Shown here in pieces: positions 7,028-14,091 of a stretch of 14,208 bases of DNA. The position numbers and the translations under genes are program-made. The stretch comes from Collinsella sp. Its GTDB lineage: Bacteria > Actinomycetota > Coriobacteriia > Coriobacteriales > Coriobacteriaceae. The stretch covers positions 1 to 14,208 of the forward strand of contig JAUMNV010000165.1 in the NCBI GenBank assembly GCA_031295725.1, read 5' to 3'. Position 1 is the stretch's first letter, and every line of letters starts with the position of its first letter. The notes under the pieces are model-generated. The model did not search any database, had not been told where the DNA came from, and saw only the letters and a list, made by a program, of their open reading frames with translations.

Positions 7028-7606
7028 TTAGGCGAAGGTGATCTCGCCGTTCTCGCAGTCCATATCGGCGATACGCGCCAGGCTCTCAACGCGGAAGCCG
7101 CGCTTACGGAGCTTATCGCCGCCGCCCTGGAAGCCCTTCTCAACGGCGATGCCAATGCCGGCAACTTCGGCGCCCGCAGCCTCGCAGATCTTAATAAGGC
7201 CCTCAAGCGCGCAGCCGTTGGCCAGGAAGTCGTCGATAATCAGGACCTTGTCGCCCTCGGACAGGAAGCGCTTACCCACAATGACCGGGTACTCCTTCTG
7301 CTTGGTAAAGGAATAGATGGTCGTGGCATACTGCTCGCCGTCGAGGTTGATGGACTGCGCCTTCTTGGCAAAGACCACCGGCACGCCGCCAAAATGCTGA
7401 GCCGCGATGCAAGCCATGCCAATGCCCGAAGCCTCAATCGTCAGGATCTTGTTGATCTCGACACCCTCGAACAGTCGGGCCCACTCGGCGCCCATGTGGT
7501 CGAACAGCTCAACGTCGCATTGGTGGTTGAGGAAGGCATCAACCTTAAGGACGTTACCGGCCTTTACGATGCCGTCATGGCGAATACGATCCTCAAGCTC
7601 CTGCAT
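7028..7606 (-). CDS. xpt: Xanthine phosphoribosyltransferase
   Basis: The 192-residue enzyme salvages xanthine by joining it to PRPP to make XMP in the cytoplasm. The ATG at 7606 has AAGGGG seven bases upstream, and the protein has the normal Xpt length. Recognisable blocks are VLKVDAFLNHQCDV (19-32), the KILTIEASGIGMACIAA segment (53-69), the AKKAQSINLDGEQY region (80-93) and the PRPP-binding motif VLIIDDFLANGCA (121-133). Family members often read FLANGQA where this has FLANGCA. It is monocistronic by appearance, ending in a strong terminator. In Firmicutes xpt is often under a guanine riboswitch; I see no such aptamer in the 157 nt upstream. No purine permease is adjacent. Confidence 0.93.
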   Translation of the reverse strand: MQELEDRIRHDGIVKAGNVLKVDAFLNHQCDVELFDHMGAEWARLFEGVEINKILTIEASGIGMACIAAQHFGGVPVVFAKKAQSINLDGEQYATTIYSFTKQKEYPVIVGKRFLSEGDKVLIIDDFLANGCALEGLIKICEAAGAEVAGIGIAVEKGFQGGGDKLRKRGFRVESLARIADMDCENGEITFA

Positions 7607-7763
7607 GGCGCAACCCCTTCTCGCGGCAACGATACCGCGCGATTAATAAACGTTGTTCGATAGTCTACCACGGACCGACCCCCGCCCGTCCCACAAGCCG
7701 CATCGCACCACAAACCAGTCTTTTTGGGACGGCGCGAATCGTGGCAGACAGCCTCCCAACACG

Positions 7764-9068
7764 CTAATGGCGGGCGCGCATCTTCACCAAACGCACCATG
7801 GCAAGCGCAAAGCCCACAGCGGCCACAGCCATCAACACATAGAACACCGAACGGAAACCAAACAGGAACACATCCGGACGTCCTGCAACAAAACTGGTCA
7901 CGGCCTCGCCCATCGCCACGCTCATCTGTCCATACAGGATATTCGACGCCACCGTAATGCCGAGTGCCATACCCGCATAACGCGCCAGGCTACCCAGACT
8001 ACCCGCAAAGCCAAGTGCCTCGCGCGGAGCCGAGCCCATATACAACGAATTGTTAGGGCTCTGGAAAATCGACGTACCGCACGACATAAATGCGACGCAG
8101 CACACGATCACAGGGATAGAAGAGTGCTCGTCGAGCGTGCTTACTGCAAAGAGACCGCACACATACACGCCCAGGCCGACCGCCGTGGGACCCTCGCAGC
8201 CAACACGGTCCGAAACCGTTCCCGAAAGCGGGCCGATAAAGGCATTCACCATTGGCAGCGCCAAAAAGAGCAATCCGGAAATGTCAGAACCAAAGCCGTG
8301 GGCGTCCTGAAAATAGAACGGCAGAATAAACTCGGATGCGCCAATGCCAACGAACACGATGAGCATGCAGGCAAGGTTGATGGTGAAGGCCGAATTTGCA
8401 AAGCAGCGACGAGCGGCCTCGGCAAGGGGCATGGGACGTTCGCCGGCCTCTGGCCTAACATGCGGCAGCGTGTAGAGTCCCACGATAAACGAGATCACGC
8501 CAATGGGCAGGTTGATGAGGAAGATGCTCTCCCAGGGAAAGCTTGCCACCAGCATGCCGCCGAGCACGGGGCCACACATCATGCCGAGGGCCACAAAGGT
8601 CGCGAGAATACCCATGGCACGGCCTCGTTCGCGCGCCGGAAACGACTCGGTGATGATACCCATGTTGTTAGCCATGGCCGCCGCGCAACCGATGCCCTGA
8701 ACAATGCGTGCCAGGATAAGAACCTCAAGCGAGGCCGAAAGGCCGCACAGCAGCGAACCGACCGAAAAGACGATGACGCCCAACTGGAACACATTCACCT
8801 TGCCGCGCACGTCGCCCAGACGGCCAAACGGCAACATAGCCACGCAAGTCGCAAGCAGATACACCGAACTTACCAGCTGAATGCGATCGAGGCCCACGCC
8901 CAGCTCCTTTTGCATCACGGGCAGCGCCACGGTCACGACGGTCGAATCCAGACACACCATAAACGTCATGATGAGCACGGTGAACAGAATCGCCCACTTG
9001 TTCTTGCCATGGGTGTCGCCCTCTAGGACAATGTGCTCGCGGCGCAGCTGCTCTGCAGTTTTCTCCAT
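7764..9068 (-). CDS. MFS transporter, EmrB/QacA-like drug exporter family
   Basis: The 434-residue polytopic membrane protein is a major facilitator, probably a proton-driven exporter. The ATG at 9068 is six bases after AAAGG; the ATG at 9074 abuts that site with no spacing. The first membrane segment contains the drug-exporter motif LDSTVVTVALPVM. The loop motif LPFGRLGDVRGK (motif A) follows, then RIVQGIGCAAAM, and the antiporter-type GPVLGGML (motif C) in the fifth segment. Further hydrophobic segments continue to a short basic C-terminus. The length is between the usual 12- and 14-helix exporters, so helix number is uncertain. It lies downstream of the sulfhydrylase gene, beyond a terminator, with only about 26 nt of its own leader. 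The substrate cannot be told from the sequence. Confidence 0.87.
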   Translation of the reverse strand: MEKTAEQLRREHIVLEGDTHGKNKWAILFTVLIMTFMVCLDSTVVTVALPVMQKELGVGLDRIQLVSSVYLLATCVAMLPFGRLGDVRGKVNVFQLGVIVFSVGSLLCGLSASLEVLILARIVQGIGCAAAMANNMGIITESFPARERGRAMGILATFVALGMMCGPVLGGMLVASFPWESIFLINLPIGVISFIVGLYTLPHVRPEAGERPMPLAEAARRCFANSAFTINLACMLIVFVGIGASEFILPFYFQDAHGFGSDISGLLFLALPMVNAFIGPLSGTVSDRVGCEGPTAVGLGVYVCGLFAVSTLDEHSSIPVIVCCVAFMSCGTSIFQSPNNSLYMGSAPREALGFAGSLGSLARYAGMALGITVASNILYGQMSVAMGEAVTSFVAGRPDVFLFGFRSVFYVLMAVAAVGFALAMVRLVKMRARH

Positions 9069-9094
9069 ATCCATCCTTTCGAGTGGCCTAACGC

Positions 9095-9142
9095 AAAAAA
9101 CGGGGCCCCGATCGCCTGCAAACAGCCGCGATTGGGGTCCCG
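9095..9142 (-). terminator. Intrinsic terminator between the sulfhydrylase and MFS genes
   Basis: On the minus strand CGGGACCCCAATCGC pairs with GCGATCGGGGCCCCG with two mismatches, followed by six T residues (9100-9095). It should end most sulfhydrylase transcripts. Only 26 nt separate the T-run from the MFS ATG, too little for a normal promoter, so MFS expression may depend on read-through. Confidence 0.85.
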
Positions 9143-9209
9143 CCTACGGAATCGGAACGAAAGGTCACCGAAGCTTTCTGCCAGCATCGGCACCTTGTAC
9201 GGAGCTAGC

Positions 9210-10493
9210 CTAGCACTGCTCGAGTGCCTGCTCAAGGTCGGCAATCAGATCGGCCGTGTCCTCGAGGCCGCACGACAAGCGCACCATGTCGGCGGAAATG
9301 CCACAGGCAATGAGTTCCTCATCGTTCATCTGGCGATGCGTGGCATTAGCGGGATGCAGGCAGCAAGTGCGGGCGTCGGCCACATGCGTGGCGATCTGGG
9401 CGAGCTTGAGGCTCTTCATAAAGGTCTCGGCCGCCGCACGGCCACCGTTAAAGCCAAAGCTCACAACGCCGCAGGTACCGTTGGGCATGTACTTCTGAGC
9501 GAGATCATAGTACTTGTCGCCCTCCAGGCCCGGATAGCTCACGAAGCGTACCTTGGGATGACTCTGCAGGAACTTGGCAACGGCCAGGCCGTTCTCACAA
9601 TGACGCGGCATGCGCACATGCAGGCTCTCGAGCGAGCTGTTCAGGAAGAAGGCCGCCTGCGGGTTCTGCATGGGGCCGAGGTCGCGCATAAGCTGCGCGG
9701 TGGCCTTGGTAATGAAGGCACCCTCGCGACCGAACTTCTCGGCATACGTCACGCCGTGGTAGCTCTCGTCGGGCGTGGTGAGACCCGGGAACTTATCCGC
9801 ATGGGCCATCCAGTCAAACTGGCCGTGGTCGACGATCACACCGCCCAGGTAGGCAGCATGTCCATCCATGTACTTGGTGGTGGAGTGCGTAACGATGTCG
9901 GCGCCCCACTCAAAGGGACGGCACATCACGGGCGTCGGAAAGGTGTTGTCGACCATCAGCGGCACGCCGTGCTCATGCGCGGCCCTGGCAAAGCGCTCAA
10001 TATCGAGCACGGCAAGGGCGGGGTTGGCGATCGTCTCGCCAAAGACGAGCTTGGTATTGGGCTCAAAGGCTGCCTCGAGCTCCTCATCGGTGCAGTCGGG
10101 GGCAACGAACGTGCAGGTCAGGCCCATGCGGCCCATGGTGTGGGCGAGCAGGTTATACGTACCGCCGTAAATGGCAGAGCTCGCGACCACATGATCGCCG
10201 GCACCGGCCACGTTAAAGATCGCAAGGAAATTCGCAGCCATGCCCGAGCTCGTAAGCATCGCAGCGGTGCCGCCCTCCATCTCGCAGATCTTGGCGGCAA
10301 CCAGATCGCACGTGGGGTTCTGCAGACGGCTGTAGAAGTAGCCCGACTCCTCCAGGTCAAACAGCTTGCCCATGTGCTCGGACGTGTCGTATTTCCACGT
10401 GGTGGACTGGTAGATGGGCACCTGGCGCGGCTCGGCATCTCCCGGGTGATAGCCGCCCTGAACACATGTAGTACCGATGGTCTGCTCGCTCAT
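9210..10493 (-). CDS. metY: O-acetylhomoserine sulfhydrylase (aminocarboxypropyltransferase), PLP enzyme
   Basis: The 427-residue cytoplasmic enzyme belongs to the Cys/Met-metabolism PLP family. By overall likeness it is an O-acetylhomoserine sulfhydrylase, making homocysteine from O-acetylhomoserine and sulfide. The ATG at 10493 follows GGGAG by six bases. Visible landmarks are the N-terminal TTCVQGGYHPGDAEPRQVPIYQSTTW, YSRLQNPTCDLVAAKICEMEGG (54-75), SSGMAANFLAI, and the PLP site with Asp182 (VDNTF). The lysine motif HSTTKYMDGH follows, with the Schiff-base Lys207. GLTTPDESYHG and the EKFGREGAFITKA stretch are typical of the MetY branch. Related methionine gamma-lyase or cystathionine enzymes are alternatives but are usually shorter (about 380-400 residues). 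A 17-nt-spaced promoter lies upstream and a strong terminator follows. No SAM riboswitch is visible in the short leader. Confidence 0.88.
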   Translation of the reverse strand: MSEQTIGTTCVQGGYHPGDAEPRQVPIYQSTTWKYDTSEHMGKLFDLEESGYFYSRLQNPTCDLVAAKICEMEGGTAAMLTSSGMAANFLAIFNVAGAGDHVVASSAIYGGTYNLLAHTMGRMGLTCTFVAPDCTDEELEAAFEPNTKLVFGETIANPALAVLDIERFARAAHEHGVPLMVDNTFPTPVMCRPFEWGADIVTHSTTKYMDGHAAYLGGVIVDHGQFDWMAHADKFPGLTTPDESYHGVTYAEKFGREGAFITKATAQLMRDLGPMQNPQAAFFLNSSLESLHVRMPRHCENGLAVAKFLQSHPKVRFVSYPGLEGDKYYDLAQKYMPNGTCGVVSFGFNGGRAAAETFMKSLKLAQIATHVADARTCCLHPANATHRQMNDEELIACGISADMVRLSCGLEDTADLIADLEQALEQC

Positions 10494-10531
10494 ATCTAGC
10501 TCCCTTGCCTGGGTTACGTTTCATTCGGTTC

Positions 10532-10560
10532 ACGATACCGCTACCCTGCACCCCTCTCAA
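10532..10560 (-). promoter_or_regulatory. Candidate promoter of metY
   Basis: On the minus strand TTGAGA (10560-10555) and TATCGT (10537-10532) are separated by exactly 17 nt, matching five and four of six consensus bases. The -10 ends 39 nt before the metY ATG. The match is moderate and only spacing supports it. Confidence 0.5.
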
Positions 10561-10678
10561 CCCATCCCCAAGGTAGGTTATGGGACAAATTGATCAGGGG
10601 TATTTATCTCAAGCATTGGGTATTTGCTCGATAGATAAAAATGAGGCATACATGAAGCTCTCGATGATTACACGCACC

Positions 10679-10710
10679 GTCACGGGTACCATAGGCGGGT
10701 ACACCGTGAC
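10679..10710 (+). promoter_or_regulatory. Leader hairpin next to the C_GCAxxG_C_C ribosome-binding site
   Basis: GTCACGGGTACC (10679-10690) pairs with GGTAC-A-CCGTGAC (10698-10710), a 12-bp stem with one bulged A and a 7-nt loop. It ends one base before the AAGGAG that serves the ATG at 10724. The position suits control of ribosome access or an operator for a dimeric regulator. If translation instead starts at 10652, the stem lies inside the coding region. Confidence 0.55.
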
Positions 10711-10723
10711 CAAGGAGACAACG

Positions 10724-11170
10724 ATGAAGCAAATCAATACGGCCCAGCTCGACATCACCGCCTGTCAGGCTCAGGCTGCCGAGTACCACGCCCGTGGCTT
10801 CAACTGCGCACAGGCCGTCGCCTGCACGCTCGCACCTGCCGTCGGACTCGACCCCCAGGTCGCCTTTACCCTCACCGAGGGCTTTGGCGCCGGCATGGGC
10901 GGCATGACCGAAACCTGCGGCGCCATCTCGGGCGCTGTGGCCATCATGGGCTTTGTGATGAGCGACGGCATGGAAAACCCCAAGACCAAGGGCCAGACCT
11001 ACAAGCTGTCGCGCGAAATCGCCAAGCGTTTTGGCGAGAAGAACACGACGACCGTCTGCGGCACGCTCAAGGGCATCGGATCGGATAAGGGTCCGCTCCG
11101 CAGCTGCCCTGGTTGCATCGACGATGCCATCGAGATCGCCTGTGATGTGCTAAAGCAGCTTGCCGAGTAA
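10724..11170 (+). CDS. C_GCAxxG_C_C family redox protein
   Basis: The 148-residue protein belongs to the cysteine-rich family named for its C_GCAxxG_C_C pattern. The family is widespread in anaerobes and suspected of redox or metal-linked roles, with no firm enzymatic function known to me. It shows FNCAQAV (27-32, Cys28), a glycine-rich GFGAGMGGMTETCGAISGAVAIMGF (53-77, Cys65), CGTLKG (Cys112) and CPGCIDDAIEI (Cys128, Cys131). Eight cysteines are spread over 148 residues. I prefer the ATG at 10724 (AAGGAG at six bases). An in-frame ATG at 10652 with GAGG at five bases would add 24 residues and cannot be excluded. It is a single gene with a 230-nt upstream gap and shares a bidirectional terminator with yigZ. 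Confidence 0.85.
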   Translation: MKQINTAQLDITACQAQAAEYHARGFNCAQAVACTLAPAVGLDPQVAFTLTEGFGAGMGGMTETCGAISGAVAIMGFVMSDGMENPKTKGQTYKLSREIAKRFGEKNTTTVCGTLKGIGSDKGPLRSCPGCIDDAIEIACDVLKQLAE

Positions 11171-11183
11171 ACAGCTGCGACAT

Positions 11184-11234
11184 AAAACGGCGGCCGACGC
11201 GCTTGGGATCTATCCAAAGCGCGCCGGCCGCCGT
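11184..11234. terminator. Bidirectional terminator between convergent genes
   Basis: Arms of 22 nt (11187-11208 and 11213-11234) pair with two mismatches around the loop TCTA. Minus-strand read-out ends in TTTTA, which suits yigZ. The plus side has only a weak T content. It lies between the stop codons at 11170 and 11237. Confidence 0.85.
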
Positions 11235-11236
11235 CG

Positions 11237-11872
11237 TTAGAACTCGGCAAATTCGGGAGCGCCGACCTCGATCTCCTCGCGCCCCGCCATAAGCTCGCGC
11301 ATCTTAGCGCAAAACGGCTCCTGCTCCCCCGCTTTAAACACCAAATGAATCGTCACGGCATCCGTGTAATCGGTATCCGAAACCTTGGCACCCGAATCCT
11401 GCGCCAAACGAAGCGCCTGCTCATACTGCGGATAGGTCACATGCACGTCAACAGGCACGACACTCGTCATCTCGACGATCTGCCCGGCCTCCTGAGCCGC
11501 AGCCACCGCCGCCTGCGTCGCCGCGGTATAGGCGCGCACCAAGCCGCCAGGCCCCAATAGCGTGCCGCCAAAATAGCGCGTCACCACACAGCAAACATTT
11601 TTGAGCTCTGCACCGCGCAACACCTCGAGCGTCGGCATACCGCTCGTGCGGCTCGGCTCACCGTCATCGCTCTGGCGCTCGCGTCCATCGACCAAAATAC
11701 ACGCGGGAACATTGTGCCGAGCGTCGTAATGACGCTTACGAACCATCTCGATAAAGGCATTCGCCTCATCCTCGGACTCAACATGGACCAGCTGGGCAAT
11801 AAACCGGCTCTTGCGGTCCACAAACTCGCCCGAAGCCTCAATATTCGACTGCAGAGTAAAATAGCTGTCCAA
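11237..11872 (-). CDS. yigZ: YigZ/IMPACT family protein
   Basis: The roughly 211-residue protein has the two-domain YigZ layout. An N-terminal IMPACT/UPF0029 domain carries EFVDRKSRFIAQLVHV, the RKRHYDARHNVPACIL segment, the DDGEPSRTSGMPTLEVL signature and NVCCVVTRYFGGTLLGPGGLVRAYTAAT. A C-terminal ferredoxin-like DUF1949 domain follows. Eukaryotic IMPACT regulates Gcn2; bacterial YigZ function is unclear, with ribosome or proline-peptidase links suggested. No ATG is available. TTG codons lie at 11875 and 11872; GAGGGG is five bases before the second, which I prefer. The gene is convergent with the C_GCAxxG_C_C gene. Upstream are about 110 nt of AT-richer DNA with a possible TATTAT box (11918-11913), then the structured elements near rnpB. 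Confidence 0.87.
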   Translation of the reverse strand: MDSYFTLQSNIEASGEFVDRKSRFIAQLVHVESEDEANAFIEMVRKRHYDARHNVPACILVDGRERQSDDGEPSRTSGMPTLEVLRGAELKNVCCVVTRYFGGTLLGPGGLVRAYTAATQAAVAAAQEAGQIVEMTSVVPVDVHVTYPQYEQALRLAQDSGAKVSDTDYTDAVTIHLVFKAGEQEPFCAKMRELMAGREEIEVGAPEFAEF

Positions 11873-11982
11873 CAAAGCCCCTCAACAACAAGCAAAGCAA
11901 CAAACAGCCTCAATAATACGGCAAAGTCCGTACCGTTAACCCCGATAAATAGAACGGCAACGCCAATGACCAACCAAAGACA

Positions 11983-12084
11983 GCGAGACGGCGTCAGCTG
12001 AGTCGATTTGGCCCGAAAGAGGAGGGAGCACGCCTTATGGCGGCGACCGACGAATGAGCGCCAAATCGGCCAGCTGACGCCGTC
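11983..12084. repeat. Structured element A of a tandem pair near rnpB
   Basis: GACGGCGTCAGCTG (11987-12000) pairs perfectly with CAGCTGACGCCGTC (12071-12084). After a small internal loop CGATTTGGC (12004-12012) pairs with GCCAAATCG (12060-12068). The interior has GAAAGA-G-GAGGG and an apical CGCC-TTAT-GGCG hairpin (12031-12042). It shares leading GCGAGA, CGTCAGC, GAAAGA-n-GAGGG and CC-TTAT-GG with element B. The coding strand, if transcribed, is unknown. It lies in the 337-nt gap between yigZ and rnpB. Confidence 0.75.
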
Positions 12085-12088
12085 GAAG

Positions 12089-12191
12089 GCGAGAACCCGT
12101 CAGCGCGAGCAAGGTGCCTTGAAAGACGAGGGCATTGACCTTATGGTCATGCCCGAAGGCTTGAAAGGCAGATTGCCGCGCTGACGGGTTC
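12089..12191. repeat. Structured element B of a tandem pair near rnpB
   Basis: GAACCCGTCAGCGCG (12093-12107) pairs perfectly with 12177-12191. GCCTT (12116-12120) pairs with AAGGC (12156-12160). GGGCA-T-TGACC pairs with GGTCA-TGCCC around a TTAT loop (12130-12154). It starts four bases after element A, is the same length, and shares A's sequence blocks while its stems keep pairing through different bases. It lies about 20 nt beyond the rnpB 3' end on the minus strand and has no T-run. Confidence 0.75.
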
Positions 12192-12209
12192 GCAGCGTCA
12201 ACATAGTTG

Positions 12210-12568
12210 CCAAGTGGGCCTATAAGCCGGGTTCTGTCGTGAACGGTCATTTATCTTGTCTGCACGTTACCGTGCAGCTCCACGCACGCTACCCGAACGC
12301 GGACCGGGCCGGCCCATAGCGTTCCTATTCGCGCTTGCTCCGGATGGGGCTTGCCAAGCCGCCGTGTTGCCACGACGCTGGTGGTCTCTTACACCACCGT
12401 TTCAGCTTTTCCCTTTACGCCTTGCGGCGCAGGTGGGAGTCTTCTTTTCTGCGGCGCTTTCCGTCGGATCACTCCGCCCGGCCGTTAGCCGGCATCCCGC
12501 CCTCTGGAGCCCGGACTTTCCTCACGCGTGCTGCAAGCAGCACATCGCGCGACCGTCTGGCCCACTCA
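12210..12568 (-). ncRNA. rnpB: RNase P RNA, catalytic subunit
   Basis: This is the ribozyme that trims 5' leaders from precursor tRNAs. On the minus strand the 5' part contains the conserved GAGGAAAGTCCGGGCTCC (P4 region) shortly after the start. The 3' end has the universal CGACAGAACCCGGCTTATAG. Helix P1 is formed by AGTGGGCC (12566-12559) with GGCCCACT (12220-12213), which fixes both ends to within a few bases. A length near 358 nt is usual for bacterial type A RNA. A -10 box sits about 7-12 nt upstream of the 5' end. No intrinsic terminator with a T-run is seen after the 3' end; the structured elements A and B follow directly. The exact mature termini are estimates. Confidence 0.95.
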
Positions 12569-12578
12569 GCAGTGCAAG

Positions 12579-12584
12579 AGTGTA
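12579..12584 (-). promoter_or_regulatory. -10 box of rnpB
   Basis: TACACT, preceded by TGC to form an extended -10, ends 10-12 nt before the predicted rnpB 5' end. The -35 is weak (TTGCCT at a 15-nt spacing). Confidence 0.6.
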
Positions 12585-12655
12585 GCACACCGTTGCCGCA
12601 GGCAATGGCACAACACAAGCGTTCGACACGATAAACCAAGAACCGCGCCATGCAG

Positions 12656-12783
12656 TACAATATGTTCGTCGATGGGCAACGTCGTCAGTCGAGACGCGGC
12701 CGCGCTCCGCACCCCTCCGTCTACTCGGTGCGTTCCCGCCTCCTCCCCGAGGCGGGATGTCGGCATTTTTTCATGCACCGACA
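12656..12783. other. Hairpin-rich non-coding stretch between rnpB and rpsA
   Basis: The 250 nt between the rnpB promoter and the rpsA terminator hold no convincing gene. Three stems are visible: CGCACC (12708-12713) with GGTGCG (12727-12732); CCCGCCTC (12735-12742) with GAGGCGGG (12749-12756); and TGTCG-GCAT (12758-12766) with ATGC-AC-CGACA (12773-12783). A plus-strand TACAAT (12656-12661) lies before them, and a T6 run (12766-12771) follows the second stem by nine bases. This could be a small RNA of about 110 nt on the plus strand or folded minus-strand spacer. Evidence is structural only. Confidence 0.35.
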
Positions 12784-12835
12784 ACCAAATAGCCTGTGGA
12801 TGGCATGAGCAGCATCGTGCATCTCGGCACCAAAT

Positions 12836-12871
12836 ACAAAAAGGGACCCGTCCATTACGGACGGATCCCTT
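12836..12871 (-). terminator. Intrinsic terminator of rpsA
   Basis: Arms 12841-12853 and 12859-12871 pair over 13 positions with one mismatch around ATTAC. On the minus strand the hairpin runs into five T residues. It lies 24 nt past the rpsA stop. Confidence 0.9.
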
Positions 12872-12895
12872 AAAACAAGTGATCGTCAAACCGAT

Positions 12896-14062
12896 TTACT
12901 CGGCGTCGGTCTCCTCGTCCTTCTTCTCGGAAGGCAGCGGGGTAACCTCGATCTCGACGCCCAGAGTCTCAGCAGCGGACTTCATGGACAGAGAGATACG
13001 ACGACGGTCGAGGTCGATCTCCATGACCTTGACCTGAACCTTGTCGCCCACGTGGGTAACCTGAGAAGGCTGGTCGACGTGCTTGTTGGCCATCTCGGAG
13101 ATGTGCACCAGGCCCTCGATGCCCTCGCCCAGGTCGACGAAAGCGCCGAACGGGACAAGCTTGGTCACAGTGCCCTCGACGATAGCGCCGACGGGGTACT
13201 TCTTGACCAGTGCGCGCCACGGATCCTCGGTGGTCTGCTTGAGACCCAGGGAGATGCGCTCGCGGTTGAGATCGACGTCGAGAACCTCGACCTCGACCTC
13301 CTGGCCGACCTTGACAACCTCGGAAGGATGATTGACGTGGTTCCAGGAGAGCTCGGAGATGTGGATGAGGCCATCGATACCGCCGAGGTCGACGAAGGCG
13401 CCGAAGTCGACGATGGAGGAAACGGTGCCCTGGAGACGCATGCCAGACTTGAGCTTGGACAGGATCTCGGAGCGCTCGGCCTTACGGGACTCCTCGAGCA
13501 CGACGCGACGGGAGAGGACGACGTTGTTGCGGTTGCGGTCCATCTCGATGACGCGAGCCTCGATGCGGGTGCCCATGTAGGAGGTGAGGTCCTTGACACG
13601 ACGGAGGTCGACGAGGGAAGCGGGCAGGAAGCCACGCAGGCCGATGTCGAGGATCAGGCCGCCCTTAACAACCTCGATAACCTCGCCCTCGACGTTCTCG
13701 CCGGAGTTGAACTTCTCCTCGATGCGGTTCCAAGCACGCTCGTACTCGGCACGCTTCTTGGACAGGACCAGACGACCGTCCTTGTCCTCCTTCTGGAGAA
13801 CCAGAGCCTCGATGGGATCACCGAGTGCAACGATGTCTGCAGGGTTAGCGTCCTTTCGGATGGACAGCTCGCGGACCGGGATAACGCCCTCGGACTTGAA
13901 TCCGATGTCAACGAGCACCTCGTCATGCTCGATCTTAACGACAGTGCCGTTAACGAGATCGCCCTCATCAAAGTCGGTAATCGTACCGTCGATGAGGTTG
14001 TTCATCTCCTCCTCGTTGACATCGTCAAGAGAGAAAATGGACGAGTTCTGAATCTCACTCAA
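12896..14062 (-). CDS. rpsA: Ribosomal protein S1 (four S1 domains)
   Basis: The 388-residue protein is the small-subunit protein that binds mRNA and helps bring it to the ribosome. Four S1 (OB-fold) RNA-binding repeats are visible: about 34-103, 121-187, 207-275 and 292-361. The last two carry the hallmark DFGAFVDLGGIDGLIHISELS and PFGAFVDLGEGIEGLVHISEM. An acidic tail ends at Glu388. Four repeats are usual for Gram-positive and actinobacterial S1, against six in E. coli. The start appears to be TTG at 14062, with AAAGGGG seven bases upstream; no ATG lies near, the next in-frame one being codon 20. The gene has its own terminator. The leader can fold over the ribosome-binding site, in line with the known habit of S1 genes to control their own translation in other bacteria. 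Confidence 0.93.
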   Translation of the reverse strand: MSEIQNSSIFSLDDVNEEEMNNLIDGTITDFDEGDLVNGTVVKIEHDEVLVDIGFKSEGVIPVRELSIRKDANPADIVALGDPIEALVLQKEDKDGRLVLSKKRAEYERAWNRIEEKFNSGENVEGEVIEVVKGGLILDIGLRGFLPASLVDLRRVKDLTSYMGTRIEARVIEMDRNRNNVVLSRRVVLEESRKAERSEILSKLKSGMRLQGTVSSIVDFGAFVDLGGIDGLIHISELSWNHVNHPSEVVKVGQEVEVEVLDVDLNRERISLGLKQTTEDPWRALVKKYPVGAIVEGTVTKLVPFGAFVDLGEGIEGLVHISEMANKHVDQPSQVTHVGDKVQVKVMEIDLDRRRISLSMKSAAETLGVEIEVTPLPSEKKDEETDAE

Positions 14063-14066
14063 AGGT

Positions 14067-14091
14067 GGACCCCTTTCGAACTACGGGGCCC
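14067..14091 (-). promoter_or_regulatory. Possible ribosome-binding-site hairpin in the rpsA leader
   Basis: On the minus strand GGGCCCC (14091-14085) can pair with GGGGTCC (14073-14067) through six Watson-Crick pairs and one G-U, with an 11-nt loop. The second arm includes the GGGG of the rpsA ribosome-binding site. The remaining bases 14092-14208 hold no gene and no promoter I can defend; TTGTCG and TAGCAA at 17-nt spacing near 14125-14097 are a weak candidate. Confidence 0.45.

Noticed and set aside
7607..7763. Guanine riboswitch upstream of xpt
   Set aside because: No purine-aptamer core or three-way-junction stems are seen in the short upstream gap.
10494..10580. SAM riboswitch upstream of metY
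   Set aside because: The leader after the likely promoter is about 35 nt, too short, and no SAM-I/II/IV core is visible.
11581..11973. Hydrophobic minus-strand frame overlapping the yigZ start
   Set aside because: It begins at TTG without a ribosome-binding site, and most of it lies out of frame inside yigZ. The two hydrophobic runs probably reflect T-rich DNA.
12035..12250. 71-codon minus-strand frame across rnpB 3' end and the structured elements
   Set aside because: It covers rnpB and both hairpin elements and looks like no known protein; the RNA-like pairing explains the sequence better.
12570..12840. tRNA, tmRNA, SRP RNA or T-box in the rnpB-rpsA gap
   Set aside because: No cloverleaf, tmRNA ends, SRP tetraloop motif or T-box consensus could be found.
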